Below are positions 1-6,857 of a stretch of 9,337 nt of DNA, one piece after another (the stretch's first letter is position 1; each line of letters begins with the position of its first letter). Source of the stretch: an uncultured Ruminococcus sp. GTDB lineage: Bacteria > Bacillota > Clostridia > Oscillospirales > Ruminococcaceae. The stretch lies in contig CAMWWG010000030.1 in the NCBI GenBank assembly GCA_947177935.1, forward strand, positions 1-9,337, read 5' to 3'. Position numbers and translations under genes: made by a program. Below the pieces are notes generated by a model, which was given only the letters and a program-made list of their open reading frames with translations, did no database searches and was not told the origin of the DNA.

Positions 1-49
1 CTCTACTCTCGACTAGTCGTCGGCTGCGTCAGATGTGTTTAATAGACAG
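1..49 (+). other. Sequencing adapter (Nextera i5 side) left on the contig end
   Basis: Positions 17-49 match the 33-base Nextera read-1 adapter with three mismatches (positions 25, 39 and 43). The last 19 bases, 31-49, correspond to the Tn5 mosaic end AGATGTGTATAAGAGACAG. Directly before it, positions 9-16 read TCGACTAG, which I recall as the Nextera XT v2 i5 index S513. Positions 1-8 resemble the end of the P5 adapter with two mismatches. This is a library artefact and not bacterial DNA, so genomic sequence starts at about position 50. It also shows that the left edge of the window is a true contig end. Confidence 0.95.
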
Positions 50-580
50 GTTCTCCTCCGGGATGTCATAGCCGACTAATTTCGTATGGACGGCTTTCTG
101 AAAATTTTTCTGTTGTTCCGACGTTTTCAACGTGTGATATTCTGCAAAATCCTGCTGACGCTGATCCAGACCATTGAGAAAATTAATCGCAACAACCTGA
201 TAAACGCCCTCATCCTGTCCCATGCCGAAGATTTCATTTTTCTGACCGACAAACAACAAGCCGATTGCAGAAACCAGTATGGGAATCAGGATTTTTCCGG
301 AATCAAAATTAAAATTGGAATTAAAATCCAAATTTTTTTTGCAGATCAGAAAACTGAGAATCAATAATAGAAAATCCAGTCCGGCAGTGACCGCAATCCC
401 CCGGAACAAGGAATATTGATCCAGGACAAACAGAACCATCGTTCCGACAATATACGAACAAAAAAAACAGCAAACTGTCAGAATTCCGATCTCAATGAGA
501 TTTTTCTGAGAAAACAGAATCCTGGAAATCCCAAGACAACAGCCAACAGAAACAACGACACAGATCAGAAAAAGATTCAT
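50..580 (-). CDS. Polytopic membrane protein, N-terminal part only (possible GT-C family glycosyltransferase)
   Basis: Only the first 177 residues are real. The reading frame continues into the adapter and stops at 29-31, adding six artefactual residues. The protein opens with a hydrophobic segment (about residues 1-22), followed by segments at about 30-54, 61-80 and 96-112, then a soluble stretch containing GQDEGVYQ (121-128). An acidic DE pair in the first large extracytoplasmic loop, followed by Y and a hydrophobic helix, is typical of GT-C enzymes of the GT39/ArnT/PMT kind, which use lipid-linked sugar donors. That assignment is inference from a fragment; a polymerase or another membrane protein of the cluster remains possible. 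The ATG at 578-580 overlaps the preceding stop (ATGA) and has an AGGAGG ribosome binding site five to six bases upstream. It is the last visible gene of the polysaccharide operon, and the operon probably continued past the contig end. Confidence 0.7.
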
Positions 581-1776
581 GACGACCTCCTGTTTTCTAA
601 ATTCTCAAAAAATGTCCGGTATTTCTCTGTGATGACTTCCCAATCAAAATGCGATCTGACATAAGCACCACCATTCCGCCCCATCTGCCCGGCAATTCCC
701 GGATGTTCCAGGATATAATTTACACAGCCTTCAAATTCAAAATAATTGTTAAAATACAAACCGCCCTGGGATTCCCGGGCAAAATTCTTTGTCACAGCAC
801 ATTCTTCATGCACTAATACAGGTCTACCACAGAGCCAGCTCTCCATAATTACAAGAGAAAAGCTCTCATTTTTTGACGGCTGACAAAGCAATTCCGCTGC
901 ACCGTAAGCGTTATATTTATCCTGGATGTCTACAAATCCCAGATCAATCACATCCCGTTTCAGACTTTCCGGAATGGCGATCTCTCCGCCGCCAAGCAAA
1001 ATTAATTTCATGTCTGACGGATTGCGTTTCTTGTATTGTCCGAAATACTGGATCAGTGTATGAACGTTCTTGCCGATATCCTTTCTGCCGGCATACAGAA
1101 TAAATTTCTCCGGAATCTTGAATTTCTTCCGAAATGCGTCCGGATCAGACTGCAAATCCACATCCATGCCGATCCCCATGACAATTTTCTGCATGTGATC
1201 CAGATCATAGTATTTCTGTGTCAGATCCAGTTCCGGTCTTGCATTGAAGATCATCCCAGCGACCTGCGAATATAATTCCCGGTAAATCTGCATATAAAAA
1301 TAGGCTTCATCATGAAAACAGGGAATTAAGACTGCTTTTTCGGGACATGCCTGCACACCGTAATACGTCGTTCCGAACATGTACGGAATATAGACAAACG
1401 CCGTGTAGTCTGCCTGATGTTCCCGGATATACTGATATAAATCCGGACTGTTGATCATTTCCCGGATGAAAATTTTTTCTTCTTCCGGCGTGGGCTGGAT
1501 GTGATTCATGAGCTTTAAATTAATCTCATCGAAAATTCTGGTATTTCTCTTGCGAACCCGGAATCTTCGCACCGGAATATTGTGGATCATTTCGACGCCC
1601 TCCGGATAATAATCCTGATTCCAGTCGCTGACGAATTCCCGGACGCATGTCGTCAGGATCTCAACATCCATTCCGGCTTGTTTCAGATGTTTTGTGACTT
1701 CTCTGGTTTCCATCTCCGCACCGCCGGGAATTTTTTCGGCATACCAGGGAATGACAAATGCAATTTTTTTTATCAT
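577..1776 (-). CDS. GT4 family glycosyltransferase (second of the pair)
   Basis: A 399-residue GT-B fold, retaining glycosyltransferase that probably adds a sugar from a nucleotide donor to a growing lipid-linked surface glycan at the cytoplasmic face of the membrane. The N-terminal domain starts with a Rossmann strand (KIAFVIPWY, 4-12) and the glycine-rich acceptor loop PGGAE (17-21). The C-terminal domain has the donor-binding AGRKDIGKN segment (229-237), a GGG turn (262-264) and the EX7E motif (E304 and E312 within NESFSLVIMES). Length is normal for GT4 and there is no membrane segment. The ATG at 1774-1776 overlaps the stop of the preceding glycosyltransferase gene (ATGA), with AGGAG upstream. 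The stop overlaps the next start in the same way. Sugar specificity cannot be read from the sequence. The middle part (about 85-200) is long and shares little with the neighbouring GT4, so the two are not a recent duplication. Confidence 0.9.
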   Translation of the reverse strand: MIKKIAFVIPWYAEKIPGGAEMETREVTKHLKQAGMDVEILTTCVREFVSDWNQDYYPEGVEMIHNIPVRRFRVRKRNTRIFDEINLKLMNHIQPTPEEEKIFIREMINSPDLYQYIREHQADYTAFVYIPYMFGTTYYGVQACPEKAVLIPCFHDEAYFYMQIYRELYSQVAGMIFNARPELDLTQKYYDLDHMQKIVMGIGMDVDLQSDPDAFRKKFKIPEKFILYAGRKDIGKNVHTLIQYFGQYKKRNPSDMKLILLGGGEIAIPESLKRDVIDLGFVDIQDKYNAYGAAELLCQPSKNESFSLVIMESWLCGRPVLVHEECAVTKNFARESQGGLYFNNYFEFEGCVNYILEHPGIAGQMGRNGGAYVRSHFDWEVITEKYRTFFENLENRRSS

Positions 1777-2888
1777 TTTTTATTTTCTCCTGTCAGATTC
1801 AAAAATGCTCCAAGTTGTCCGGCGAATAAATTTTTGATTTTTTGATACTGAAAATCTTTCAGACGTTCTCTCTGATTCTGAATGATTCTCTGTTTCAGTG
1901 CCGGATTGCTGAGAATTTCTCGGATTAACAAACTGATTTCCGCAGGATTTTTAGAATCCACAATGCAACCGCCTGCACCGAGCGTTTCCGGAACAGCACA
2001 ACTGTTGTAAGCAATGACCGGAACATTGAAATACATTGCTTCGACAAGCGGCACACAAAAGCCCTCATGTTCGCTCATACAGAGAAATACATCCGCAATC
2101 TGATAATAAGCCAGGATTTCCGGGAATTTAATATGTCCGGTAAAAATCACATCTTCCGGCGTAAGCTCCAATGCACCTGCATAATTTTTTAATCTCTGGT
2201 AATATTTTTCCATGCCCCCTGGATTGCCGACAAAGATCAGCCGGGATTCCGGATTGACATAGTTTTTATAATATGCAAAAATTTTAATAATATCTTCCTG
2301 CTTCTTGTTCGGCGCAATCCGTCCGACAAAAATTAAATTCTGCCGGTGATCCCCGGAACTTTCCGAATATTTTCTAATAATTCCGGCATCCGGCTTTGTT
2401 TCGTAATCCTGGAACGGAATCAGAATTGGTCTCACGTCAATCGGACACGTAAAGCCCGCATCCCGGAGCTCCTGTGCATTAAATCCGGAATCCGCCAGAC
2501 AGTAATCAATTGTTCCGGATTTCGCAAGATGACGCAGACCATCCAGTCCGTACTGCGCATTGGTCTGCGCATCCGGATTGTAACCTTGAAAAAAATGTGG
2601 CGGCGTGATATTATGATAGATCATAATTTTCCGGCAAGGATAATTTTCCAGGCTGTAATTTAATTTTGATCCGGTAGACATGTGATAGAGAATCACGTCA
2701 GACGGTTCTAATTCCGGCATTCCGGAACACAGGTCCTGCGCCGTGTTCTTCGGCAGACGCTGATCCACGGCTTCCGCATAAATCCTTGTTTCATAGCCAA
2801 GTTCCCGCATGGCTTTCTGCAATGCAATGGTATCATTGCCGACGGCATCCCCAAACGCCAGTGTCGGCAGAAACTGAATGATTCTCAT
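1773..2888 (-). CDS. GT4 family glycosyltransferase (first of the pair)
   Basis: A 371-residue GT-B glycosyltransferase of family GT4, expected to be cytosolic and to act on the same glycan as its neighbour. The start MRIIQFLPTLAFGDAVGND carries the N-terminal strand and glycine/aspartate loop (residues 1-19). From memory, this style of start recurs in glycosyltransferases of ABC-exporter polysaccharide clusters. The donor domain shows FVGRIAPNKKQ (187-197), with the usual basic residues R190 and K195/K196. The EX7E motif is E275 and E283 within EHEGFCVPLVE, and the GAGG turn is at 304-307. The ATG at 2886-2888 overlaps the stop of the upstream coiled-coil gene (ATGA), and GGAGAAG lies six bases upstream. 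It ends by overlapping the next ATG. No membrane helix or signal peptide is visible. Donor and acceptor are unknown. Confidence 0.9.
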   Translation of the reverse strand: MRIIQFLPTLAFGDAVGNDTIALQKAMRELGYETRIYAEAVDQRLPKNTAQDLCSGMPELEPSDVILYHMSTGSKLNYSLENYPCRKIMIYHNITPPHFFQGYNPDAQTNAQYGLDGLRHLAKSGTIDYCLADSGFNAQELRDAGFTCPIDVRPILIPFQDYETKPDAGIIRKYSESSGDHRQNLIFVGRIAPNKKQEDIIKIFAYYKNYVNPESRLIFVGNPGGMEKYYQRLKNYAGALELTPEDVIFTGHIKFPEILAYYQIADVFLCMSEHEGFCVPLVEAMYFNVPVIAYNSCAVPETLGAGGCIVDSKNPAEISLLIREILSNPALKQRIIQNQRERLKDFQYQKIKNLFAGQLGAFLNLTGENKK

Positions 2889-3442
2889 GACAATCTTCTC
2901 CGGAGCTGTTCATTTTCTGCTGTCAGTGCTCTGACCTGACTGCGGAGCGCCTGAATTTCCTGCCGGTCAGCAGACTGTTTTAATTCCAGGGTATCCATCC
3001 GGGAGACGAATTCTGAAAGATTCATCTGATCGGATTCTGTTCTGGATAAAATATACTGATTTGTCTGCCGGACGGCATTGGCTGTGTGCAGATTCAACGC
3101 ATTCTGTTCCGTGATAATCGGCATCATGTAGAATTTCATGAGTTTCCGGAGGACTTTTTTCACAAATTTAATCAGAAAATTTCCTTCAATGGGCTGTTTA
3201 TACGGGTCAATCTGACTGCGGATGCTGAGATATTCCATGCTCTGCTGTAAAGAATCCAATTGGAACGGACTGCCGTCAGGATTGCCAGCTTCCTGCTGAA
3301 ACGGGATTTCTTCAAAATCCAGAATCACATGATCCAGTTTTTTTTCTTTGATTTCCTGCCGGATCGTCTGCATAATCTGGTCTATATCTAGATTATTATC
3401 TAGATTATTTAAATTTTTATTTAAATTATGATTCTCCTGCAT
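2885..3442 (-). CDS. Unrecognised coiled-coil protein with a basic amphipathic segment
   Basis: I do not recognise this as a named family. Starting at the ATG at 3440-3442 it has 185 residues. It begins with an Asn/Leu low-complexity stretch (5-20), then a helical segment DQIMQTIRQEIKEKK (21-35), a linker rich in D, P and Q, a strongly basic hydrophobic helix FLIKFVKKVLRKLMKFY (89-105) ending in MMPIITEQNALN, and a heptad-like C-terminal coiled coil (about 143-183, ending LTAENEQLRRRLS). From memory, the IM..IR.EI pattern and the KK.LRKL..FY..P segment also occur N-terminal to coiled coils in methyltransferases and glycosyltransferases of ABC-type O-antigen clusters. Here that module stands alone. 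The basic helix could bind the membrane surface. An upstream TTG at 3470-3472 would give 195 residues but has no ribosome binding site, whereas the chosen ATG has AGGAGG 11 bases upstream. The gene overlaps the methyltransferase end by 17 bases. Confidence 0.75.
   Translation of the reverse strand: MQENHNLNKNLNNLDNNLDIDQIMQTIRQEIKEKKLDHVILDFEEIPFQQEAGNPDGSPFQLDSLQQSMEYLSIRSQIDPYKQPIEGNFLIKFVKKVLRKLMKFYMMPIITEQNALNLHTANAVRQTNQYILSRTESDQMNLSEFVSRMDTLELKQSADRQEIQALRSQVRALTAENEQLRRRLS
3386..3409 (-). repeat. 12-base tandem duplication encoding NNLD twice
   Basis: ATCTAGATTATT occurs twice head to tail on the plus strand (3386-3397 and 3398-3409). Next to it is an AT-rich near-palindrome (about 3407-3427). 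On the coding strand this gives the Asn/Leu-rich start of the small coiled-coil protein. The 12-base unit keeps the reading frame. Confidence 0.8.
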
Positions 3443-4550
3443 GAGATAGCCTGCCTCCTGATTTTTCTGCAATTATTTTCTGATATTGCCTGTCATCAAT
3501 AAAAATAGAATTGATCCCTGTGAATGCGTATTCCTGGTAGTCCATTCTCTGCATGTAATCCACCAGCTCCCAGTCTTTCTGATTTACAACTAAATTTTCA
3601 GAATAGGGAATCATTTCAATGATAAAAAATAACGGTCTGTATGTCTCAAAATCAATGCTTTCCAGAATTTCCAGCTCCAGCCCCTCAATGTCCAGATTCA
3701 CAAGGAACGGCGCTTCTCCGTGGAAATATTCCCGGATGATATCATTCACGGAGATTGTCCGGACGGCAATTTCCTGTTGTAACTGTGCATCCGGATTTTC
3801 GGCAAGAATTTCCGAAATATCTCCGATTTTTGATAAGCCATCCAGGTTTAACACCTGAAATAAAATTTCTTCCCCGGAACGATCCGTCACGGCTCTGTTC
3901 AGAATCACATCCCCCGGACGTGCCTGCTCCAGATCCGGAATCAGCGCCGGATTGGCTTCAACCAAAACACCTCTTGCGCCCTGCTGATAAAACAGATACG
4001 TGTTATTCATTTCAATGGGCTTGTTTGCGCCAAGATCCAGATAACTGCATTTTGCAAAGGGAATTCCCAGCATGGCACAGGCGTATAAAATAATCGCATC
4101 TTCTCCGGCTTGTGAATAGGATTTTTTGTCAAATAATTTAAAATTCTGCCTCTGGAACGCATTCGCCTGATCCTGAACAATCTGTTCCAGAACCTCCGTC
4201 CGGTGTGCTAATTCCAAAGTTGTCCGGTCATCGCTGCGCATCCGGTTTTCTGTCTCAGACCGGTAATGCTCCAGACAGTCCAGACGCTTTTCACAGCGCT
4301 GTATCCGTTCATGATTGCCTTGATCACAATCTGCTAACTGCGAATGCAATAATTTGACTTCTTCCTGCAATTTTTGATTCTGCTTCTGCAAAATTGCCGC
4401 CTGCATGGCAGAACTCTCCTGAAATGCGGCAATTTGATTCTGAGATTCACTCAGGCGATTTCTGAGCGATTCTATTTCCTGCCGATCCGTTTCCATTCCG
4501 GCATAAAGATCCCTGAGCAAAAAATGTAGAATTCTGGTATATAATTTCAA
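3426..4550 (-). CDS. FkbM-type SAM-dependent methyltransferase with long N-terminal coiled coil
   Basis: The protein has two parts. Residues about 18-135 are a long charged, Gln/Glu/Leu-rich helical stretch with heptad character and a probable break near DCDQGNH (74-80). Residues about 145-355 are an FkbM-like class I methyltransferase: YSQAGEDAI (145-153), SAM-binding motif I YLDLGANKP (170-178), the acidic post-II motif VEAN (197-200) and NLDIEGLELEIL (285-296). FkbM enzymes methylate hydroxyl or sugar groups, so the likely job is O-methylation of the polysaccharide in the cytosol. I chose the TTG at 4548-4550 (374 residues) because a full GGAGGTGA site lies seven bases upstream. The frame stays open to 4652, but that extension would be translated from DNA already coding for the ATPase end, and its composition is atypical. 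Position directly after a Wzt-like ATPase suggests a chain-terminating role. No kinase domain is present, unlike WbdD. Confidence 0.85.
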   Translation of the reverse strand: MKLYTRILHFLLRDLYAGMETDRQEIESLRNRLSESQNQIAAFQESSAMQAAILQKQNQKLQEEVKLLHSQLADCDQGNHERIQRCEKRLDCLEHYRSETENRMRSDDRTTLELAHRTEVLEQIVQDQANAFQRQNFKLFDKKSYSQAGEDAIILYACAMLGIPFAKCSYLDLGANKPIEMNNTYLFYQQGARGVLVEANPALIPDLEQARPGDVILNRAVTDRSGEEILFQVLNLDGLSKIGDISEILAENPDAQLQQEIAVRTISVNDIIREYFHGEAPFLVNLDIEGLELEILESIDFETYRPLFFIIEMIPYSENLVVNQKDWELVDYMQRMDYQEYAFTGINSIFIDDRQYQKIIAEKSGGRLSHAGES

Positions 4551-4557
4551 AAAAATT

Positions 4558-4565
4558 TCACCTCC
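4558..4565 (-). promoter_or_regulatory. Ribosome binding site deciding the methyltransferase TTG start
   Basis: The minus strand reads GGAGGTGA here, close to a perfect anti-16S complement, and is followed after seven bases by TTG at 4550. The final TGA is also the stop codon of the exporter ATPase, so termination of one gene occurs on the initiation site of the next. Confidence 0.8.
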
Positions 4566-5838
4566 ATGAAAATTCTGTTTGCAGACGACATACGCCGATG
4601 TCCTGCTTTGCGGAAGAAACGACAAAAGACAACACTTGCCGGATGTCATCATAGATCACGCCGTCATGGGAATGCACCGCAATATCCAGAAAATATCTTG
4701 CCGGCAAGAGAGAATTCCGGAATGTAATTTCTAATTCACCGTTTTCCTGAATCGGGATGTAATCTCCTGTTTCAATTACAATATTCGTCCCGTAGCAGTG
4801 CAGTCCGTCTTCCCGGAAAATTCCGTAGCCAAAATTGCCTTTTAACTTTAAATTTTCGGCATTTTCTGCATGATATTGCAGAAAAATTTTTATTTCCTGT
4901 TCTGTATCAAAAATATATTGCTTCTGATTGTTCTGATCCCGGAGTTGTGCGTCCGTGAAAACAACCTGCTGTGTGCCCATCCGGATTGCCGTCTTTTCAC
5001 AGAATGCAGGCAGTTCGGATTTTTCTGAAGTTTCGGGATTCTGGTCTTCCTGCTCCTTTCCCTCCTCTCTGTGCTGTTTTTCGAGCTGTTCTGTGCGCTT
5101 ATCCTCCATGTGTTGCAGATAATGATCGTGCACCAGTTTGGGAATCCCGGATTCCCGGATCAAGCCATTTTCGATCCAGTAGGAAGTTTCACAGATCTGT
5201 TCAATCTGTCCCAGTGCGTGGGATACAATCACGATTGTTGTCCCGTGGGATTTGATCTCCCGAAGCTTGTCAAAACATTTTTTCTGAAAATTCGCATCGC
5301 CAACGGCTAAGATCTCATCAATCAGCAGAATTTTCGCATCGACATGAATCGCCACGGAAAACGCCAGACGCATATACATCCCGGAAGAATATGTCCTGAC
5401 CGGATTGTCAATAAATTCTTCCAGTTCGGAAAATTGGATAATTTCTTCCATCCGTTTTTCGATTTCTTTCCGGGTTAATCCGAAAATTGAAGCATTGGTA
5501 TAGATGTTCTCCCGTCCGGTCATATCCGGATGAAATCCTGCGCCCAGTTCGATCAGACTGGAAACCCGTCCATGCATTTCAATGCTGCCCTGATCCGGAT
5601 ATAAAATTTTTGTCAATAATTTCAGCGTCGTGCTCTTGCCACAGCCGTTGTGCCCAACAAGACCAATCGCCTCGCCTTTCTTCACTGAAAAACTGATCCC
5701 GTTCAGAACCCACCTGTCTTCGTAGTGATTCCTGTTCCGGAATAAAATCCGGTCTTTCAGGTCATTGCTTCTGTCATAGAAAATCCGGAATTTTTTCCGG
5801 ACGTCCCTCACTTCAATTGCATTTTCGGGATTTGTCAA
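4558..5838 (-). CDS. Polysaccharide ABC exporter ATPase with C-terminal Wzt-like carbohydrate-binding domain
   Basis: This is the ATP-hydrolysing subunit of an ABC-2 exporter that moves lipid-linked polysaccharide across the cytoplasmic membrane, paired with the permease encoded just upstream. The 426 residues hold an ABC domain (about 7-240) with Walker A GHNGCGKST (62-70), the Wzt/TagH-style signature YSSGM (150-154), Walker B ILLIDE (170-175), D-loop VGD (179-181) and switch His207. A highly charged linker (about 244-276) leads to a beta-rich C-terminal domain (about 285-420) with FGYGIFREDGLHCYGTN, resembling the Wzt C-terminal domain that in E. coli O8/O9a binds the modified end of the glycan. 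Many Gram-positive TagH-type proteins carry a different C-terminal extension or none. The start is TTG at 5836-5838, immediately after the permease TAA, with GGAGGTGA five bases upstream. Calling it wzt-like is safe; the substrate is unknown. Confidence 0.92.
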   Translation of the reverse strand: MTNPENAIEVRDVRKKFRIFYDRSNDLKDRILFRNRNHYEDRWVLNGISFSVKKGEAIGLVGHNGCGKSTTLKLLTKILYPDQGSIEMHGRVSSLIELGAGFHPDMTGRENIYTNASIFGLTRKEIEKRMEEIIQFSELEEFIDNPVRTYSSGMYMRLAFSVAIHVDAKILLIDEILAVGDANFQKKCFDKLREIKSHGTTIVIVSHALGQIEQICETSYWIENGLIRESGIPKLVHDHYLQHMEDKRTEQLEKQHREEGKEQEDQNPETSEKSELPAFCEKTAIRMGTQQVVFTDAQLRDQNNQKQYIFDTEQEIKIFLQYHAENAENLKLKGNFGYGIFREDGLHCYGTNIVIETGDYIPIQENGELEITFRNSLLPARYFLDIAVHSHDGVIYDDIRQVLSFVVSSAKQDIGVCRLQTEFSWR

Positions 5839-6621
5839 TTACATCACCTCCGCAAAGCGTTTTTTTAATCTGGAAAATACCAGCTCCCCCAGAATCAGGC
5901 TCGTTACGCCGAAAAACAGGGCAATCAAGAGTGTAGAAAAATCCGGAATTTCTGCATAATATAAAATATCCCGATAGGCAACAATCACGGAAGTCATGGG
6001 ATTGAGATAAAATAATTTCTGAATATCCGGGTCAGAAATCATCTCAATCGGATAGAGTACCGGGGTCATGTAGATCCAAGCCATGGTGACAATGCTCAGA
6101 ATGTGTTCCATATCCCGGAAAAAGACCGTCACAGCCGAAAATAACAGAGCCAGTCCCAAAGCAATCATGTATTCAATCAGCATCACAACCGGCAGACAGA
6201 GAATCGCCAGAAGATTGAGACCGACGCCGGAAATGAGCACAACCAGGAATATAATCACAAACGTCAGGAGCATATTGACAAAACAGCTTGTCACATATGA
6301 AATTGGCAAAATTTCCCGTGGAAAATAAATTTTTGTGACTAAATTCTGCGATGCCATGACAGAATTTGCGCCGCCTTGCAGACTCGACGAGAAAAAAATC
6401 CAGGGAATCAATGCCACAAATAAATATAAATAATATTTATCAATTGCACTGGGCAGAATAAAACTGAATGCAATGGTATAAATAATTAACTGGAACAACG
6501 GATTGATAAATGTCCAGAGAAACCCTAAGACGCTTCCCTTATAGCGTCCCCGGAGATCTTTCCGGACAAGACTGAAAATCATTTCCCGGTAGGCAAATAA
6601 TTCTTTGCATAATTTAATCAT
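5839..6621 (-). CDS. Polysaccharide ABC exporter permease, ABC-2 type (Wzm/TagG/RfbA-like)
   Basis: The 260-residue membrane subunit of the exporter has about six hydrophobic segments (roughly 34-57, 64-80, 108-131, 137-165, 174-192, 231-250). It shows conserved landmarks of ABC-2 polysaccharide permeases: VRKDLRGRYKGSVLG (19-33) on the cytoplasmic amphipathic entry helix, YFPREILPIS (99-108), FFRDMEHIL (167-175) and LNPMT (206-210). Two such chains would pair with two copies of the downstream ATPase. It is the first gene of the operon, and the TAA stop touches the TTG of the ATPase gene with no intervening base. The ATG at 6619-6621 has only a weak AGG-type ribosome binding site about ten bases upstream, the poorest in the operon, so initiation could be limiting. 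There is a consensus promoter about 50 bases upstream. Similar permeases export teichoic acids, rhamnans and O antigens; which one applies here cannot be decided. Confidence 0.95.
   Translation of the reverse strand: MIKLCKELFAYREMIFSLVRKDLRGRYKGSVLGFLWTFINPLFQLIIYTIAFSFILPSAIDKYYLYLFVALIPWIFFSSSLQGGANSVMASQNLVTKIYFPREILPISYVTSCFVNMLLTFVIIFLVVLISGVGLNLLAILCLPVVMLIEYMIALGLALLFSAVTVFFRDMEHILSIVTMAWIYMTPVLYPIEMISDPDIQKLFYLNPMTSVIVAYRDILYYAEIPDFSTLLIALFFGVTSLILGELVFSRLKKRFAEVM
5844..5851 (-). promoter_or_regulatory. Ribosome binding site deciding the exporter ATPase TTG start
   Basis: The minus strand reads GGAGGTGA inside the last codons of the permease gene, five bases before TTG at 5838. No ATG or GTG of the ATPase frame is better placed, so TTG is the likely initiator. 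Confidence 0.8.
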
Positions 6622-6673
6622 GGATAAAAACCTGCGATTCTGAAATTTTGAATAATTTTAAATAATCATATTT

Positions 6674-6702
6674 ATTATACCCTGAAATTTAAAAAAAGTC
6701 AA
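6674..6702 (-). promoter_or_regulatory. Consensus sigma-A promoter of the polysaccharide operon
   Basis: On the minus strand TTGACT (6702 to 6697) and TATAAT (6679 to 6674) are separated by exactly 17 bases. Transcription would start near 6667, giving a leader of about 45 bases before the permease ATG. The AT-rich leader shows no obvious riboswitch. This is a strong match with only one base off consensus, which suggests high basal expression. Confidence 0.85.
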
Positions 6703-6795
6703 TCCGGATTCTGCATTCCCGGCGCAATCCGGCGCATTATTGTCACTTGGTCGAAAAATGACCGGAATTCGCCGGTGATTTTCGTGCTAATTTCT

Positions 6796-6834
6796 AAAAA
6801 ATCACCGGGGCATTCCTGCTCCGGTGAAATTTTT
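6796..6834 (-). terminator. Rho-independent terminator after glgA, usable on both strands
   Basis: TCACCGGGGCA (6802-6812) pairs with TGCTCCGGTGA (6817-6827) through 11 base pairs, one of them G-T, around a TTCC loop. On the minus strand the hairpin follows the glgA stop by about 30 bases and is followed by six T residues (complement of 6796-6801). On the plus strand it is followed by AA and then a T run (6830-6836). It should isolate glgA from the polysaccharide operon downstream. Confidence 0.85.
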
Positions 6835-6857
6835 TTCCATGAATTTAAATTTTATTT

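Noticed and set aside
3755..4093. Plus-strand open frame of 112 codons inside the methyltransferase gene
   Set aside because: It is antisense to the SAM-binding motifs, with no promoter, ribosome binding site or recognisable domain.
3426..4550. A full WbdD homologue with kinase domain
   Set aside because: No kinase motifs are visible, the methyltransferase is FkbM-like and the coiled coil is on the N-terminal side. Only a functional analogy is proposed.
4551..4652. N-terminal extension of the methyltransferase frame into the ATPase gene
   Set aside because: The extra 34 codons lie in DNA encoding the end of the Wzt-like domain, have Cys/Ser-rich shadow composition, and lack the strong ribosome binding site present before TTG at 4550.
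50..6621. Striking abundance of CCGG-containing words such as TCCGGA
   Set aside because: It can be explained by frequent CCG, CGG, GGA and GAA codons in the coding strands. There is no regular spacing or palindromic array that would suggest a motif with its own role.
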